DNA of 36,879 nt, from assembly GCA_018242445.1 (NCBI GenBank), contig JAFEBW010000055.1:1-36879 (forward strand), read 5' to 3'. Position numbers and translations under genes: made by a program. Each line of letters opens with the position of its first letter. The first letter of the stretch is position 1. The DNA is from Pseudomonadota bacterium. Its GTDB lineage: Bacteria; Pseudomonadota; Gammaproteobacteria; Xanthomonadales; Xanthomonadaceae. This document shows, piece by piece, positions 9,060-16,978 of the stretch. The notes under the pieces are model-generated. The model was not told where the DNA came from. It made no database searches and saw only the letters and a program-made list of their open reading frames with translations.

Positions 9060-9144
9060 GCCACGCCCCCATGACGGCGCCGCGTCGGTTTTTTTCCGGC
9101 GGCCCGCACCCACCCACAGCGCCCAGGGCGCGCCAAGCCGGACG

Positions 9145-9561
9145 ATGCCGACGATGAGCCTGATTTCCACGCCCGTGTCCTACGGCGAGTTGCTCGACAA
9201 GATCGCGATCCTGCAGATCAAGTCCGAGCGCATGAGCGATGCGGCCAAGCTCGCCAACGTGCGCCACGAACTGGCGACGCTGGATGCCTGCTGGGCCGCG
9301 CATCCGGCGGCGCGGCAGGACATCGCGGCGTTGCGGGCCCAGCTCAAGGCCGTCAACGAGCGGCTGTGGGCGATCGAGGACGACATCCGCATCTGCGAGA
9401 AACGGCAGGATTTCGGCGAGCGGTTCATCCAGCTCGCGCGCTCGGTGTATTTCGAAAACGACGAGCGCGCGCGGATCAAGCGCGAGATCAACCTCGCGCT
9501 GGGCTCGCAACTGGTCGAGGAAAAGTCGTATCAGGATTATCGGGCCGCGCCTGCGGCCTGA
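9145..9561 (+). CDS. DUF6165 family protein
   Basis: A small 138-residue protein without signal peptide or membrane helix. The opening 'VSYGELLDKIAILQIKSER' and 'KLANVRHELATL' are characteristic of the DUF6165 family, which often lies in lipopolysaccharide or glycosyltransferase gene neighbourhoods; the biochemical role is unknown. The body is almost all helical and charged (KAVNERLWAIEDDIRICEKR), suggesting a coiled-coil or scaffold protein. An alternative start is the ATG at 9154; neither has a strong ribosome binding site. The 3' end overlaps the convergent glycosyltransferase gene by 25 bp. The neighbouring GT9 and Kdo kinase genes fit an envelope-related role. Confidence 0.75.
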   Translation: MPTMSLISTPVSYGELLDKIAILQIKSERMSDAAKLANVRHELATLDACWAAHPAARQDIAALRAQLKAVNERLWAIEDDIRICEKRQDFGERFIQLARSVYFENDERARIKREINLALGSQLVEEKSYQDYRAAPAA

Positions 9562-10604
9562 TCGGCCGCGCAACGCTCGAAGGCGTCGATCACCGCGTCC
9601 ACCTCGATCAGGTCCATCGCGCCGGGGCGTTCGATCTTCGCGCCCCAGCGCAATGCCGATGCCGGCTTTCCCAGCAGCCGCTCTGCTGCCAGCGCGTAGC
9701 GATCCACCGTCCAGCGCAGGTCCGAGCACGGCCCGCTGCGACGCGGGTCGGTGCAGGCGTACAGGCCGATCACGCGGGTGCCGACCGCATTGGCGATGTG
9801 CACGGGTCCGGAGTCGGGCGAGAGCACGCTGGCGGCGCGTTCGAGCAGGGCCGGCAACTGTTGCAGGCTGTCCTTGCCGGTGAGGTCGATGGCCCGGCAC
9901 TGCATCGTGGCGAGGATCGCATCGGCCATCTGCCGCTCCATCGCGCTGCGTCCGCCGCACAACGCCACCCGCCAGCCGCGCGCGATGGCGTGGTCGGCCA
10001 CCGCGGCATAGCGTTCGGGCCGCCAGTTGCGCAGGGCGTGGCTGGAGCAGGGCGAGACCAGCAAGGCGGGTTGTTCGCCGGGCAGTTGTTGTGCGGCCCA
10101 GTCGCGCGCGTCCTGGCTGACCGGGAAATCCCACACCGGCGCAGCCGGCGGCAGGCCCAGCGGCACGAGAAAGGCAGCCAGCACGTCGCGCACATGCGGC
10201 ACGGCGCTGCCGTGCGCGGCCGCGGGGATGCGCGCGTCCACGAACGCGCCGTGCAGCTCGCGGGCGCGCCCGCGGTCGTAACCGACGCGCAGGTCGGCCT
10301 TCACCACGCTGGACAACACGTTGGCGCGCAGGGCGAGTTGCATCAACAACAGCGCATCGAAACGGCGACCGGAGAGCGCGGCCCGCACGTGGCGCAAACC
10401 GCGCCAGCCGCTGGCCTTGTCCACCACGATGAACTCCACGCCGGGCAGCGCCGCCAGCAGGCGATGCTCGGGCTTGCCGATGATCCATGTCAGCGCCACT
10501 TCGGGCCACGCGGCGCGCAGCGCGTGCACCACCGGCAGCACGTGGGTGACGTCGCCCAACGCGGACAGGCGCAGCAGGCAGATCGAGCGGGGAGGCGCGG
10601 GCAT
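9537..10604 (-). CDS. family 9 glycosyltransferase (heptosyltransferase-like)
   Basis: A 355-residue cytoplasmic glycosyltransferase of the ADP-heptose:LPS heptosyltransferase fold (GT9). It begins with ICLLRLSALGDVTHVLPV (about residues 8-25), the family's N-terminal signature. The C-terminal nucleotide-sugar half contains LLVSPCSSHALRNWRPERYA, VLSPDSGPVHIANAVGTRV and CTDPRRSGP, close to the family's 'TDSGxxHxAaAxGxPxialfG' pattern. It probably adds a sugar to the lipopolysaccharide inner core. It lies between a DUF6165 gene and the Kdo kinase gene, 53 bp and divergent from the latter. The exact sugar and acceptor cannot be told from sequence, so no waa symbol is given. Confidence 0.85.
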   Translation of the reverse strand: MPAPPRSICLLRLSALGDVTHVLPVVHALRAAWPEVALTWIIGKPEHRLLAALPGVEFIVVDKASGWRGLRHVRAALSGRRFDALLLMQLALRANVLSSVVKADLRVGYDRGRARELHGAFVDARIPAAAHGSAVPHVRDVLAAFLVPLGLPPAAPVWDFPVSQDARDWAAQQLPGEQPALLVSPCSSHALRNWRPERYAAVADHAIARGWRVALCGGRSAMERQMADAILATMQCRAIDLTGKDSLQQLPALLERAASVLSPDSGPVHIANAVGTRVIGLYACTDPRRSGPCSDLRWTVDRYALAAERLLGKPASALRWGAKIERPGAMDLIEVDAVIDAFERCAADQAAGAAR

Positions 10605-10657
10605 GGCTTGCTAGACTGCCAGACGTGGATGCGCGCGCCTACCTCGGATCGGAAACC

Positions 10658-11380
10658 ATGATCGATTTCCACGCTGCCCAAGGCAGTGGGGCGATCGTGT
10701 ACGACCCTGCGCTGTTGCCGCAGGTGGATGCGGGCTTGTTCGACCCCGCACACGGCGGCCATGCCGCGACGCCCGTGGCGGTCGGCGGTCGCGGTTCGGC
10801 ATGGTTCGTGGACACTGCGGCGGGCGCGGCGGTGCTGCGCCATTACCGCCGCGGCGGGCTGGCCGCAAAACTCAGTCGCGATGCCTATCTCTGGCAAGGC
10901 GCGCAGCGCACGCGCAGTTTTCGTGAGTTCAGGCTGTTGCAGGGATTGCGTGCGGCAGGGCTGCCGGCACCGACGCCACTGGCGGCCGCTTACTGGCGCA
11001 TCGCCGCCGGTTATCGCGCGGCGCTGCTGGTGGCGCGCATCCCCGGTGCGCGCTCGCTGGGCGCCTTGCTGGATCGTCGCGAGCCCGCGCCGTGGGCCGC
11101 GATCGGCCGCTGCATCGCGGCCGTCCATCGTTTCGGCGTATGCCATGCCGATCTCAACGTGGATAATGTGTTGATGGATGCGAACGACGACTGCTGGCTG
11201 ATCGACTTCGACCGCGGTGTGCGTCGTCGGCCGGCGCTGAAGTGGCAACTGGCCAATATCGCGCGGTTGCGGCGCTCGCTGCGCAAGCGCATCGGCGCGC
11301 GTGCGGACGACCCCGAGGCTGTCAATGGCTGGGAAGCCCTGCTGGCCGGCTGGAACGATGGCCTGCGGAGCGAGGCATGA
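10658..11380 (+). CDS. kdkA: 3-deoxy-D-manno-octulosonic acid (Kdo) kinase
   Basis: A 240-residue kinase of the KdkA/RfaP fold that phosphorylates the Kdo residue attached to lipid A at the inner membrane. The protein-kinase-like active site is clear: catalytic HADLNVDN (Asp165) and metal-binding LIDFDRG (Asp184). The upstream segment GGRGSAWFVD...VLRHYRRGG is typical of the family. The ATG at 10658 (after GGAAACC) is chosen over a GTG at 10625 because it gives the usual N-terminus. The stop overlaps the next gene's ATG (ATGA), so kdkA is first in a coupled run ending in moaE. A single phosphorylated Kdo is the usual inner core where this enzyme occurs in place of a second Kdo transfer. Confidence 0.92.
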   Translation: MIDFHAAQGSGAIVYDPALLPQVDAGLFDPAHGGHAATPVAVGGRGSAWFVDTAAGAAVLRHYRRGGLAAKLSRDAYLWQGAQRTRSFREFRLLQGLRAAGLPAPTPLAAAYWRIAAGYRAALLVARIPGARSLGALLDRREPAPWAAIGRCIAAVHRFGVCHADLNVDNVLMDANDDCWLIDFDRGVRRRPALKWQLANIARLRRSLRKRIGARADDPEAVNGWEALLAGWNDGLRSEA

Positions 11381-12135
11381 GCTGGGCTTTGCGTTTCCTC
11401 GGCGTGGGCAATGCCGCGGCCATCGAGCTGGGCGCGTCCTCGGTGGTGCTCGAACACGCTGCTGCGCCGCTGTTGATGATCGATTGCGGTCAGGAGGCAC
11501 TCACCGCCTACCTCGACCGCTACGGCGCCAACCCGACCGCGCTGTTCATCACCCACGTGCACATGGATCACGTCGCCGGCATGGAGCGCCTGTTCATCCG
11601 CGCCTATTTCGACGAGGCCCTGCGCGGGAAGCTCAAACTGTATGTGCCGGTGGGCGTGCTGCCGCACCTGCATGCGCGGGTGGCGGCGTATCCGGGCGCG
11701 CTGGCCGAGGGCACGGTGAACTTCTGGGACGGCTTCCAGGTGATCCCGGTGTCCAACGGCTTCTGGCACGGCGGGCAATGGTTCGACGTGTTCCCGGTGC
11801 GCCACCATCTGCCCGATACCGCGTTCGGCCTGCGCCTGCGCGGCAGCTTCGTGTATTCGGGCGACACCCGGCCGATCCCGGAAACGATCGCCCATCAGGC
11901 CGATGCCGGCGAGGTGATCGTCCACGACTGCGCCGAGCACGGCAATCCATCGCACACCGGGGTGGACGATCTGGAACGCGAATACCCGATCGAGCTGCGG
12001 CAACGGATGCTGCTGTACCACTACGAATCCGCGCAGGCCGGTTCCGAACTCGAACGTCGCGGCCATCGCATCGCGCGCCCGCACGAGGTGCTCGCATTGC
12101 CTGCGCCGCGCCCGCCGGAAACCGGGGCGCGATGA
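11377..12135 (+). CDS. MBL-fold metallo-hydrolase (RNase Z-like)
   Basis: A 252-residue metallo-beta-lactamase-fold hydrolase. The metal ligands are visible: THVHMDH (H60, H62, D64, H65), RHH (143-144), SGD (D163) and LLYHYES (H215), a full two-metal set. The ATG at 11377 overlaps the kdkA stop by 4 bp, and its own TGA overlaps the moaA start by 4 bp. An upstream in-frame extension to 11242 runs inside kdkA and is not used. The fold resembles tRNase Z and related hydrolases, but the long flexible arm of true RNase Z is not evident. The substrate is unknown. Coupling to kdkA and moaA suggests a housekeeping role, but this is only context. Confidence 0.82.
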   Translation: MSWALRFLGVGNAAAIELGASSVVLEHAAAPLLMIDCGQEALTAYLDRYGANPTALFITHVHMDHVAGMERLFIRAYFDEALRGKLKLYVPVGVLPHLHARVAAYPGALAEGTVNFWDGFQVIPVSNGFWHGGQWFDVFPVRHHLPDTAFGLRLRGSFVYSGDTRPIPETIAHQADAGEVIVHDCAEHGNPSHTGVDDLEREYPIELRQRMLLYHYESAQAGSELERRGHRIARPHEVLALPAPRPPETGAR

Positions 12136-13154
12136 ACGCCGTCATCCAGCACGATGAGGCTGGGCTGGTGCTCGATCGCCTCGGGCGGCCGCTGCGCGAC
12201 CTGCGCGTGTCGGTGATCGAGACCTGCAATTTCCGCTGCCCGTATTGCATGCCCGAGGAAACCCATCCGGACGTGCCCTTGCTGGGCTCGGATCGACGGC
12301 TGGACTTCGCGCAGATCGAGGCGGCCGTGCGCGGCTTCGTCGCCCTGGGCGTGAGCAAGCTGCGCCTGACCGGAGGCGAGCCGCTGCTGCGCCGCGATCT
12401 GCCGCAGCTCGTGCGGCGGCTGGCGGCGATCGAGGGCATCGAGGATTTGGCGCTGACCACCAATGGCAGCCTGCTGGCGCGGCAGGCGCAGGCTTTGCGC
12501 GATGCCGGCTTGCGCCGGCTCACGGTCAGCCTCGATACGCTCGATCCGCAACGCTTCCGGGCGATGACCGGCGGGCGTGGCGATCTGGACGAGGTGCTGG
12601 CCGGCATCGCGGCGGCCGAGCGCGCCGGTTTTACCGCGTTGAAGATCAACTGCGTGGTGCTGCGTGGCGTCAACGATGGCGACGTGTTCGACCTGGCCGC
12701 GCATTTCCGCGGCAGCCGCCACGTGCTGCGCTTCATCGAATACATGGACGTGGGCACCTGCAACGGCTGGCGCCGCGAGGGCGTGGTGCCCTCGGCGCAG
12801 TTGCGCGACGCGCTCGCCGCGCGCTGGCCGCTGCGCGCGCTGGACGCCAACTACCGCGGCGAGGTGGCGCGCCGTTATGCGTATGTGGACGGGCAGGGCG
12901 AGATCGGCTTCATCAGCTCGGTCAGCGCGCCGTTCTGCGGCGATTGCCACCGCGCCCGCCTGTCGGCCGACGGCAAGCTCTACACTTGCCTGTTCGCCGG
13001 ATCCGGCCACGACCTCAAGCCCTGGCTGGGCGATGCGTCCGCGCTAAACCAGCATTTGCGTGCGTTGTGGGGCGCGCGTTCGGATCGCTACAGCGAACTT
13101 CGCGGTGCGGCGCGTGGCGGGCGGCACATCGAGATGTATGTCATTGGTGGGTGA
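12132..13154 (+). CDS. moaA: GTP 3',8-cyclase (radical SAM)
   Basis: A 340-residue radical SAM enzyme that converts GTP to 3',8-cyclo-7,8-dihydro-GTP, the first step of molybdopterin synthesis, together with MoaC. The N-terminal cluster motif is CNFRCPYC (C32, C36, C39). The SAM-binding GGEP is in LRLTGGEPLLRRDL. The second [4Fe-4S] cluster uses CGDC and YTC (C269, C272, C286). The C-terminal Gly-Gly (YVIGG) required for activity is present. The ATG overlaps the MBL gene's stop by 4 bp. moaC follows after 21 bp. Confidence 0.97.
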   Translation: MNAVIQHDEAGLVLDRLGRPLRDLRVSVIETCNFRCPYCMPEETHPDVPLLGSDRRLDFAQIEAAVRGFVALGVSKLRLTGGEPLLRRDLPQLVRRLAAIEGIEDLALTTNGSLLARQAQALRDAGLRRLTVSLDTLDPQRFRAMTGGRGDLDEVLAGIAAAERAGFTALKINCVVLRGVNDGDVFDLAAHFRGSRHVLRFIEYMDVGTCNGWRREGVVPSAQLRDALAARWPLRALDANYRGEVARRYAYVDGQGEIGFISSVSAPFCGDCHRARLSADGKLYTCLFAGSGHDLKPWLGDASALNQHLRALWGARSDRYSELRGAARGGRHIEMYVIGG

Positions 13155-13175
13155 CAGATGAAAGGAAAGCCATCC

Positions 13176-13652
13176 ATGTCGTTGACCCACCTCGATGCAG
13201 CCGGCCGCCCGGCGATGGTGGATGTATCGGGCAAGCAGGCGACGGCGCGCGCCGCGCTGGCGCAGGCTCGCCTGCGCTTCCCGGCCGACGTGGCCGAAGC
13301 CTTGCGCGGGCAGGGCATGCGCAGCGCCAAGGGGCCGGTGGTGGACACCGCGATCGTCGCCGGCACGCTGGCGGTCAAGCGCACCCACGAGTTGATCCCG
13401 TTCTGCCATCCGCTGCCGATCGACGGCTGCCGCTTCACCATCGACTGGGCCGACGCGCGCACGTTGTGCATCGACTGCCAGGTGCGCACCACCCACCGCA
13501 CCGGCGTGGAGATGGAAGCCCTGACGGGCGTTTCGGTCGCCGCCTTGACGGTGTACGACATGTGCAAGGCGCTCACGCACGCCATCGCGATCGGCCCGGT
13601 GAAGCTGCTGGGCAAGCGCGGCGGCAAGCGCGACGTCGGGGAGGTCGGCTGA
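13176..13652 (+). CDS. moaC: cyclic pyranopterin monophosphate synthase
   Basis: A 158-residue enzyme that rearranges the MoaA product to cyclic pyranopterin monophosphate (precursor Z). Conserved active-site segments are present: [12 protein letters not shown] (Lys52), FCHPLPI (His78), GVEMEAL (Glu112, Glu114) and VYDMCKA (Asp128, Lys131). These fall at almost the same positions as in E. coli MoaC. The ATG at 13176, with AAAGGAAAG upstream, is preferred to an ATG at 13158, which would add six residues. Its stop overlaps the moaD start (tgATG), so the two are coupled. Confidence 0.96.
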   Translation: MSLTHLDAAGRPAMVDVSGKQATARAALAQARLRFPADVAEALRGQGMRSAKGPVVDTAIVAGTLAVKRTHELIPFCHPLPIDGCRFTIDWADARTLCIDCQVRTTHRTGVEMEALTGVSVAALTVYDMCKALTHAIAIGPVKLLGKRGGKRDVGEVG

Positions 13653-13891
13653 TGCGCGTGCGCCTGTTGTATTTCGCCAGCCTGCGCGATGCCGCCGGTT
13701 GCGCGGAAGAAGAACTGGACATTGCCCCGCAGCCGCTGCGTGCGCTGTATCGCGACGCCCGCGATCGCCACGGCTTCGTGCTGCCGATCGAGCGCCTGCG
13801 GGTGGCGCGCAACGGGGCGTTCGCGCACTGGGACGAGATGGTTGCCGATGGCGACGAGATCGCCTTCATCCCGCCGGTTTCGGGGGGCTGA
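13652..13891 (+). CDS. moaD: molybdopterin synthase small subunit
   Basis: A 79-residue ubiquitin-like protein whose C-terminal Gly-Gly (IPPVSGG) is converted to a thiocarboxylate and donates sulfur to precursor Z within MoaD2-MoaE2. It opens with the usual beta-strand and motif [16 protein letters not shown] and ends with DGDEIAFIPPVSGG. Length is normal for MoaD. It overlaps the moaC stop by one base and ends 3 nt before moaE. Confidence 0.95.
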   Translation: MRVRLLYFASLRDAAGCAEEELDIAPQPLRALYRDARDRHGFVLPIERLRVARNGAFAHWDEMVADGDEIAFIPPVSGG

Positions 13892-13894
13892 GTC

Positions 13895-14317
13895 ATGAGG
13901 TTTTCGATCAATCCTTCCCCCATCGACATCCACGCCCTGCGCGATGGCCTCGACGATCCTCGCGCCGGCGGCTTCGCCAGCTTCGAGGGCCGCGTGCGTG
14001 ATCACAACGACGGCCGTGCGGTGCACGGGCTGCGTTACGAGGCCTACCTCGAACTGGCGCAAGCCGAAGGGATGCGCATCATCGAAGAAGCGCGTGTGCG
14101 CTTCGACATCCTCGATGCGGTGGCGGCGCACCGGGTCGGCGACCTGGCGATCGGGGATGTCGCGGTCTGGGTCGGCGCATCGGCGGCGCACCGCGATGCC
14201 GCATTCGCCGCCTGCCGCTGGATCATCGACGAGATCAAGTCGCGCGTGCCGATCTGGAAGCGCGAGCGCTACGTCGAGGGCGATGCCGGCTGGTTGCATC
14301 CGAATCCCACCGGTTGA
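13895..14317 (+). CDS. moaE: molybdopterin synthase catalytic subunit
   Basis: A 140-residue subunit that binds precursor Z and receives sulfur from MoaD to make molybdopterin. Typical segments are FEGRVRDHNDGRAVHGLRYEAY (about 30-51), HRVGDLAIGDVAVWVGASAAHR, and the lysine-bearing IIDEIKSRVPIWKRE near the C-terminus. The ATG is 3 nt after the moaD stop. It is the last gene of the coupled kdkA-MBL-moaACDE run. mog/moaB and moeA are not in the window. Confidence 0.95.
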   Translation: MRFSINPSPIDIHALRDGLDDPRAGGFASFEGRVRDHNDGRAVHGLRYEAYLELAQAEGMRIIEEARVRFDILDAVAAHRVGDLAIGDVAVWVGASAAHRDAAFAACRWIIDEIKSRVPIWKRERYVEGDAGWLHPNPTG

Positions 14318-14334
14318 TGCGTTGGAATCAACCG
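14311..14334. terminator. hairpin between convergent moaE and sulfotransferase genes
   Basis: CGGTTGAT (14311-14318) and ATCAACCG (14327-14334) form a perfect 8-bp stem with an 8-nt loop. It covers both stop codons of the convergent pair. There is no T run on either side, so it would be a weak intrinsic terminator or a messenger-stabilising hairpin for both transcripts. Confidence 0.45.
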
Positions 14335-16526
14335 TAACGCTCGATCCATGGTTGTAACTGCGGCAGGTATGGTTCGAGCCAGGCCCGGTAGCGTTCCCAG
14401 CGCCCGATCGCGCGTGGGTTGAGCGGCTGGCTGACCTGCTCGTAGCTTGGCGTGGCGATGCGTATGCCGGTGCGCGCGCGTTCGGCGAACAGCAATTGCT
14501 CGGCTTGCCAGGGCAGGCCCAGGAAATCGCACACGTCACGGGTTTCGGCGACCGGGTCGGCGATCAGGCGCTCATAGCTCAGCGCGTGCACGGACAGATG
14601 CAGTTGGCTGCGGAAGGCATCCCACAATTCCATCGTGCGCAGGTACAGCCGAACCGTGTCGTCGAGGCTGTAAAAATTGGTCATCGCCATGTTCGGCGTG
14701 AAGTTCTGCTGGAAGCAGCTCAGTACCACGTCGGCCGGATGGCGGGTCAGAAACACCCAGCGTGCGCGAGGAAATACTCGCTGGATCAACGCGGCCCGGT
14801 TCATCTGCAGGGGCATCTTGTCGATCAGCAGACGCGCCCGATCGCGCCGACAGCAGGCGGCCACGGCCTGGAAATAGACACCACGAAGAAAATCGAGGTC
14901 GATGGCGTCCAGATGCCGAATCGCGCGCGGGTAGCGATCCGGCAGCGCATCCACGATCTTGCGCATGCCCGCTGCGGTCGCTTCTTCCTTCAACACCTGC
15001 GCGTGCGTGTTGCCGTCCAGGATTTGTTCGAGCAAGGTGGTTCCCGAACGCGGAAAGCCCACCACGAAGACCGGATCGGGCTCGGCGGGGGCATTCGCTT
15101 CCAGGGGCGCTGGCCAGTTTTCCAGCCATCCGCCGCGGACGAGGTCGTGCAGTTCCTCGACTTCGGCGAGGTAGCGGTTCGGCCCCGGCTGAACAGCCAG
15201 CCACATGCGCTGCGCCTGCGCATTGCCATCGATGTAGGCATCCATCGCATCCGCAGGGCGCTCGAGCCGGTCGAGCAAGCGGGCGCGTTCGAAGGTCGTC
15301 AGCAGTTGCGACGTATCGCTCAATCGGAACGTGGACAATGCGTCCAGTTCGGCTTGCGCGCGATCGAGCCGCCCTTCGCGTCGCGCCAGCCTGCACGCGA
15401 CCAGATGCAGTTGGAAATCGTCCTCGTCGGCCGGAGCGCCCGTCCGCAAGCGCATCGCATCGTCGATGACTTGCCTGGCTTCCGGGATGCGGTTGTGCTG
15501 TTCGAGCGCATGGCCCAGTTGCCAGTACGCCTGCCATGCGGACGCATCGGCCGCGATCGCGCGCCGAAAAGCGTCTTGCGCAGGTTCGTTGCGGACGGCG
15601 ACGAGATGCACGATGCCCAGCAGCGTCCATGCCTGCGCGTGGGCGCCGTCTTCCTCCAGCAACCGTTCCAGCAGGATGCGCGCGCGCCCGAGCTTGTGCG
15701 CGTCGAGCAGCATGTGCGCTGCCCGGAGCCAATGCGCGTGGCGCTGCTGCGCAACGGCGGGCGCAGCCAAACAGCGGCCCATTTCTTCGTGAAACTCCGC
15801 ACTCTCCGGCGCAATCCGCGCGAGCGTTGCCAGCCGATCGATCGCTTCGGCGTTCCGGCCGGACTCGCGCAGGCAGCTCGCGTACTCGAAAATCGTTGCC
15901 GGGCGTGCGCGCTCCTGGGGCGGCAGCGCGTCCAGCAGAGCCAGGGCTTGCGCGTGCTGGCCGTTTTCGCGCAGATAACGCGCATGGATCATGACCATCG
16001 GGCGCGATTCGTGCCGCACCGCTTGCTCGATCCATGCCAGAGCGCCCGCCGAATCGCCGGCTTTCAGGCGCGCTTCGGCTCCGTTGACGAGGATCTGAAC
16101 TTCGCTGGGAGCGATGGCGACGGCGCGCTCGAAGGTGGCCGCCGCCTTCGCCGGTTCGTCGGCGAACAGATGGCACAAGCCCAGGCCGTTGAGCGCATGC
16201 GCTTCATCCGGGGACGCAGCCAGAATGGCATTGAACGACGCCAGCGCTTCGGCGAGGTTGCGGTCGCGCAACTGCGCGTAAGCAAGGCGCAAGTGCCCGG
16301 CGGCGGCGGCGGGGCGCAGCGTGGCCGCACGGTGGAGGTACCAGCACGCTGCCTGCGCATGCCCCCGCTGCAGGCACACGTCCCCGTATTCGGCCAAGAC
16401 CTCGGCGTCGTTCCATGCGTTGCGCAGGTGCGCAAGATAGGCTTGTTCCGCGCGCTCCCACTCGCCTCGCCGACGAGCATGGCGGGCGGCGTCCAGCAGA
16501 TCGGAAGACGGGAGGCCTCTCATCAT
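14328..16526 (-). CDS. TPR-repeat sulfotransferase family protein
   Basis: A protein of about 732 residues with an N-terminal run of tetratricopeptide repeats (about residues 10-440; for example ALNGLGLCHLFADEPAKAAA) fused to a sulfotransferase domain (about 480-720). The 5'-phosphosulfate loop is VVGFPRSGTTLLEQIL (about 487-502), and a later segment TRHPADVVLSCFQQNF fits the 3'-phosphate binding site. It should transfer sulfate from PAPS to an unknown acceptor, which the TPR part may select. The frame remains open to 16592, but that extension lies inside the ffs RNA, so the start must be the ATG at 16526 or 16523; neither has a strong ribosome binding site. It begins 29 bp after the 3' end of ffs. 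Confidence 0.85.
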   Translation of the reverse strand: MMRGLPSSDLLDAARHARRRGEWERAEQAYLAHLRNAWNDAEVLAEYGDVCLQRGHAQAACWYLHRAATLRPAAAAGHLRLAYAQLRDRNLAEALASFNAILAASPDEAHALNGLGLCHLFADEPAKAAATFERAVAIAPSEVQILVNGAEARLKAGDSAGALAWIEQAVRHESRPMVMIHARYLRENGQHAQALALLDALPPQERARPATIFEYASCLRESGRNAEAIDRLATLARIAPESAEFHEEMGRCLAAPAVAQQRHAHWLRAAHMLLDAHKLGRARILLERLLEEDGAHAQAWTLLGIVHLVAVRNEPAQDAFRRAIAADASAWQAYWQLGHALEQHNRIPEARQVIDDAMRLRTGAPADEDDFQLHLVACRLARREGRLDRAQAELDALSTFRLSDTSQLLTTFERARLLDRLERPADAMDAYIDGNAQAQRMWLAVQPGPNRYLAEVEELHDLVRGGWLENWPAPLEANAPAEPDPVFVVGFPRSGTTLLEQILDGNTHAQVLKEEATAAGMRKIVDALPDRYPRAIRHLDAIDLDFLRGVYFQAVAACCRRDRARLLIDKMPLQMNRAALIQRVFPRARWVFLTRHPADVVLSCFQQNFTPNMAMTNFYSLDDTVRLYLRTMELWDAFRSQLHLSVHALSYERLIADPVAETRDVCDFLGLPWQAEQLLFAERARTGIRIATPSYEQVSQPLNPRAIGRWERYRAWLEPYLPQLQPWIERYG

Positions 16527-16555
16527 CCGTTGCAGTCCGGATGGACATCGGGGGA

Positions 16556-16665
16556 GGCAGCCCCGCCAGCGACACCCCGGCGCCCGAATCACTCGCTACC
16601 GTTGCTGCCTTCCGGCCCTGGCGGGGTTTGCGAGCTATCGTCGCGAGGGCGCCGACGGGGCCACC
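16556..16665 (-). ncRNA. ffs: 4.5S signal recognition particle RNA (small bacterial type)
   Basis: On the minus strand this 110-nt segment folds as one long hairpin: GGTGGCCCCG at the 5' end pairs with CGGGGCTGCC at the 3' end. The apical SRP domain IV is unmistakable: CCAGGGCCGGAAGGCAGCAA contains the GGAAG tetraloop region and asymmetric internal loop that bind Ffh. Ends were set from the terminal pairing. It carries no Alu domain, as usual in Gram-negative bacteria. It assists co-translational targeting of membrane proteins. Confidence 0.95.
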
Positions 16666-16978
16666 GTAGAGCGCTGATGCGAATGCAGGATCGGCCGGTA
16701 GACCGCAGGTTGCCCGCGGCAACTTCGCGGTCGTCGGCAATACGCGAACACCAAGCCGGATGACCCGTGGCGCATGCCGTATTGCCCGATCCAAGGCGCG
16801 AGAGATTACATCAAATCGAGGGTCTTTCCAATGCGGGCGTGCAAGCGTGGCGGGGATGGGACGATGGAACCCATGCGCCACGCTCCAGGGAATCGCGTCC
16901 ATGCATGCCCGGTTGACCGGCGTCAGGAAGCGGGCGCGATGGCCTGCGGTATGCTCCGGCGGGTCACGGAGGATGTGC
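16666..16978. other. non-coding gap between ffs and modA
   Basis: About 310 bp separate the divergent ffs and modA genes. An open frame through it (from 16760, in frame with modA) has no family-like sequence and precedes the real modA signal peptide. The promoters of both genes must lie here, but no convincing -35/-10 pair or ModE-type site was recognised. GGAGG at 16967-16971 is the modA ribosome binding site. Confidence 0.5.

Noticed and set aside
9073..9097. Plus-strand terminator (short GACG/CGTC stem followed by seven T)
   Set aside because: The stem is only about 4 bp and no plus-strand gene ends upstream of it; the neighbours on that side are transcribed from the minus strand.
11301..12131. 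Upstream part of a 617-codon frame that ends as MoaA
   Set aside because: Before 12132 this frame shadows kdkA and the MBL gene. The MoaA-like sequence begins at the ATG at 12132, which overlaps the MBL stop.
16527..16592. N-terminal extension of the TPR-sulfotransferase to an ATG at 16592
   Set aside because: The extra codons lie mostly in the 3' end of the ffs RNA; the ATG at 16526 or 16523 is outside the RNA and starts a family-like sequence.
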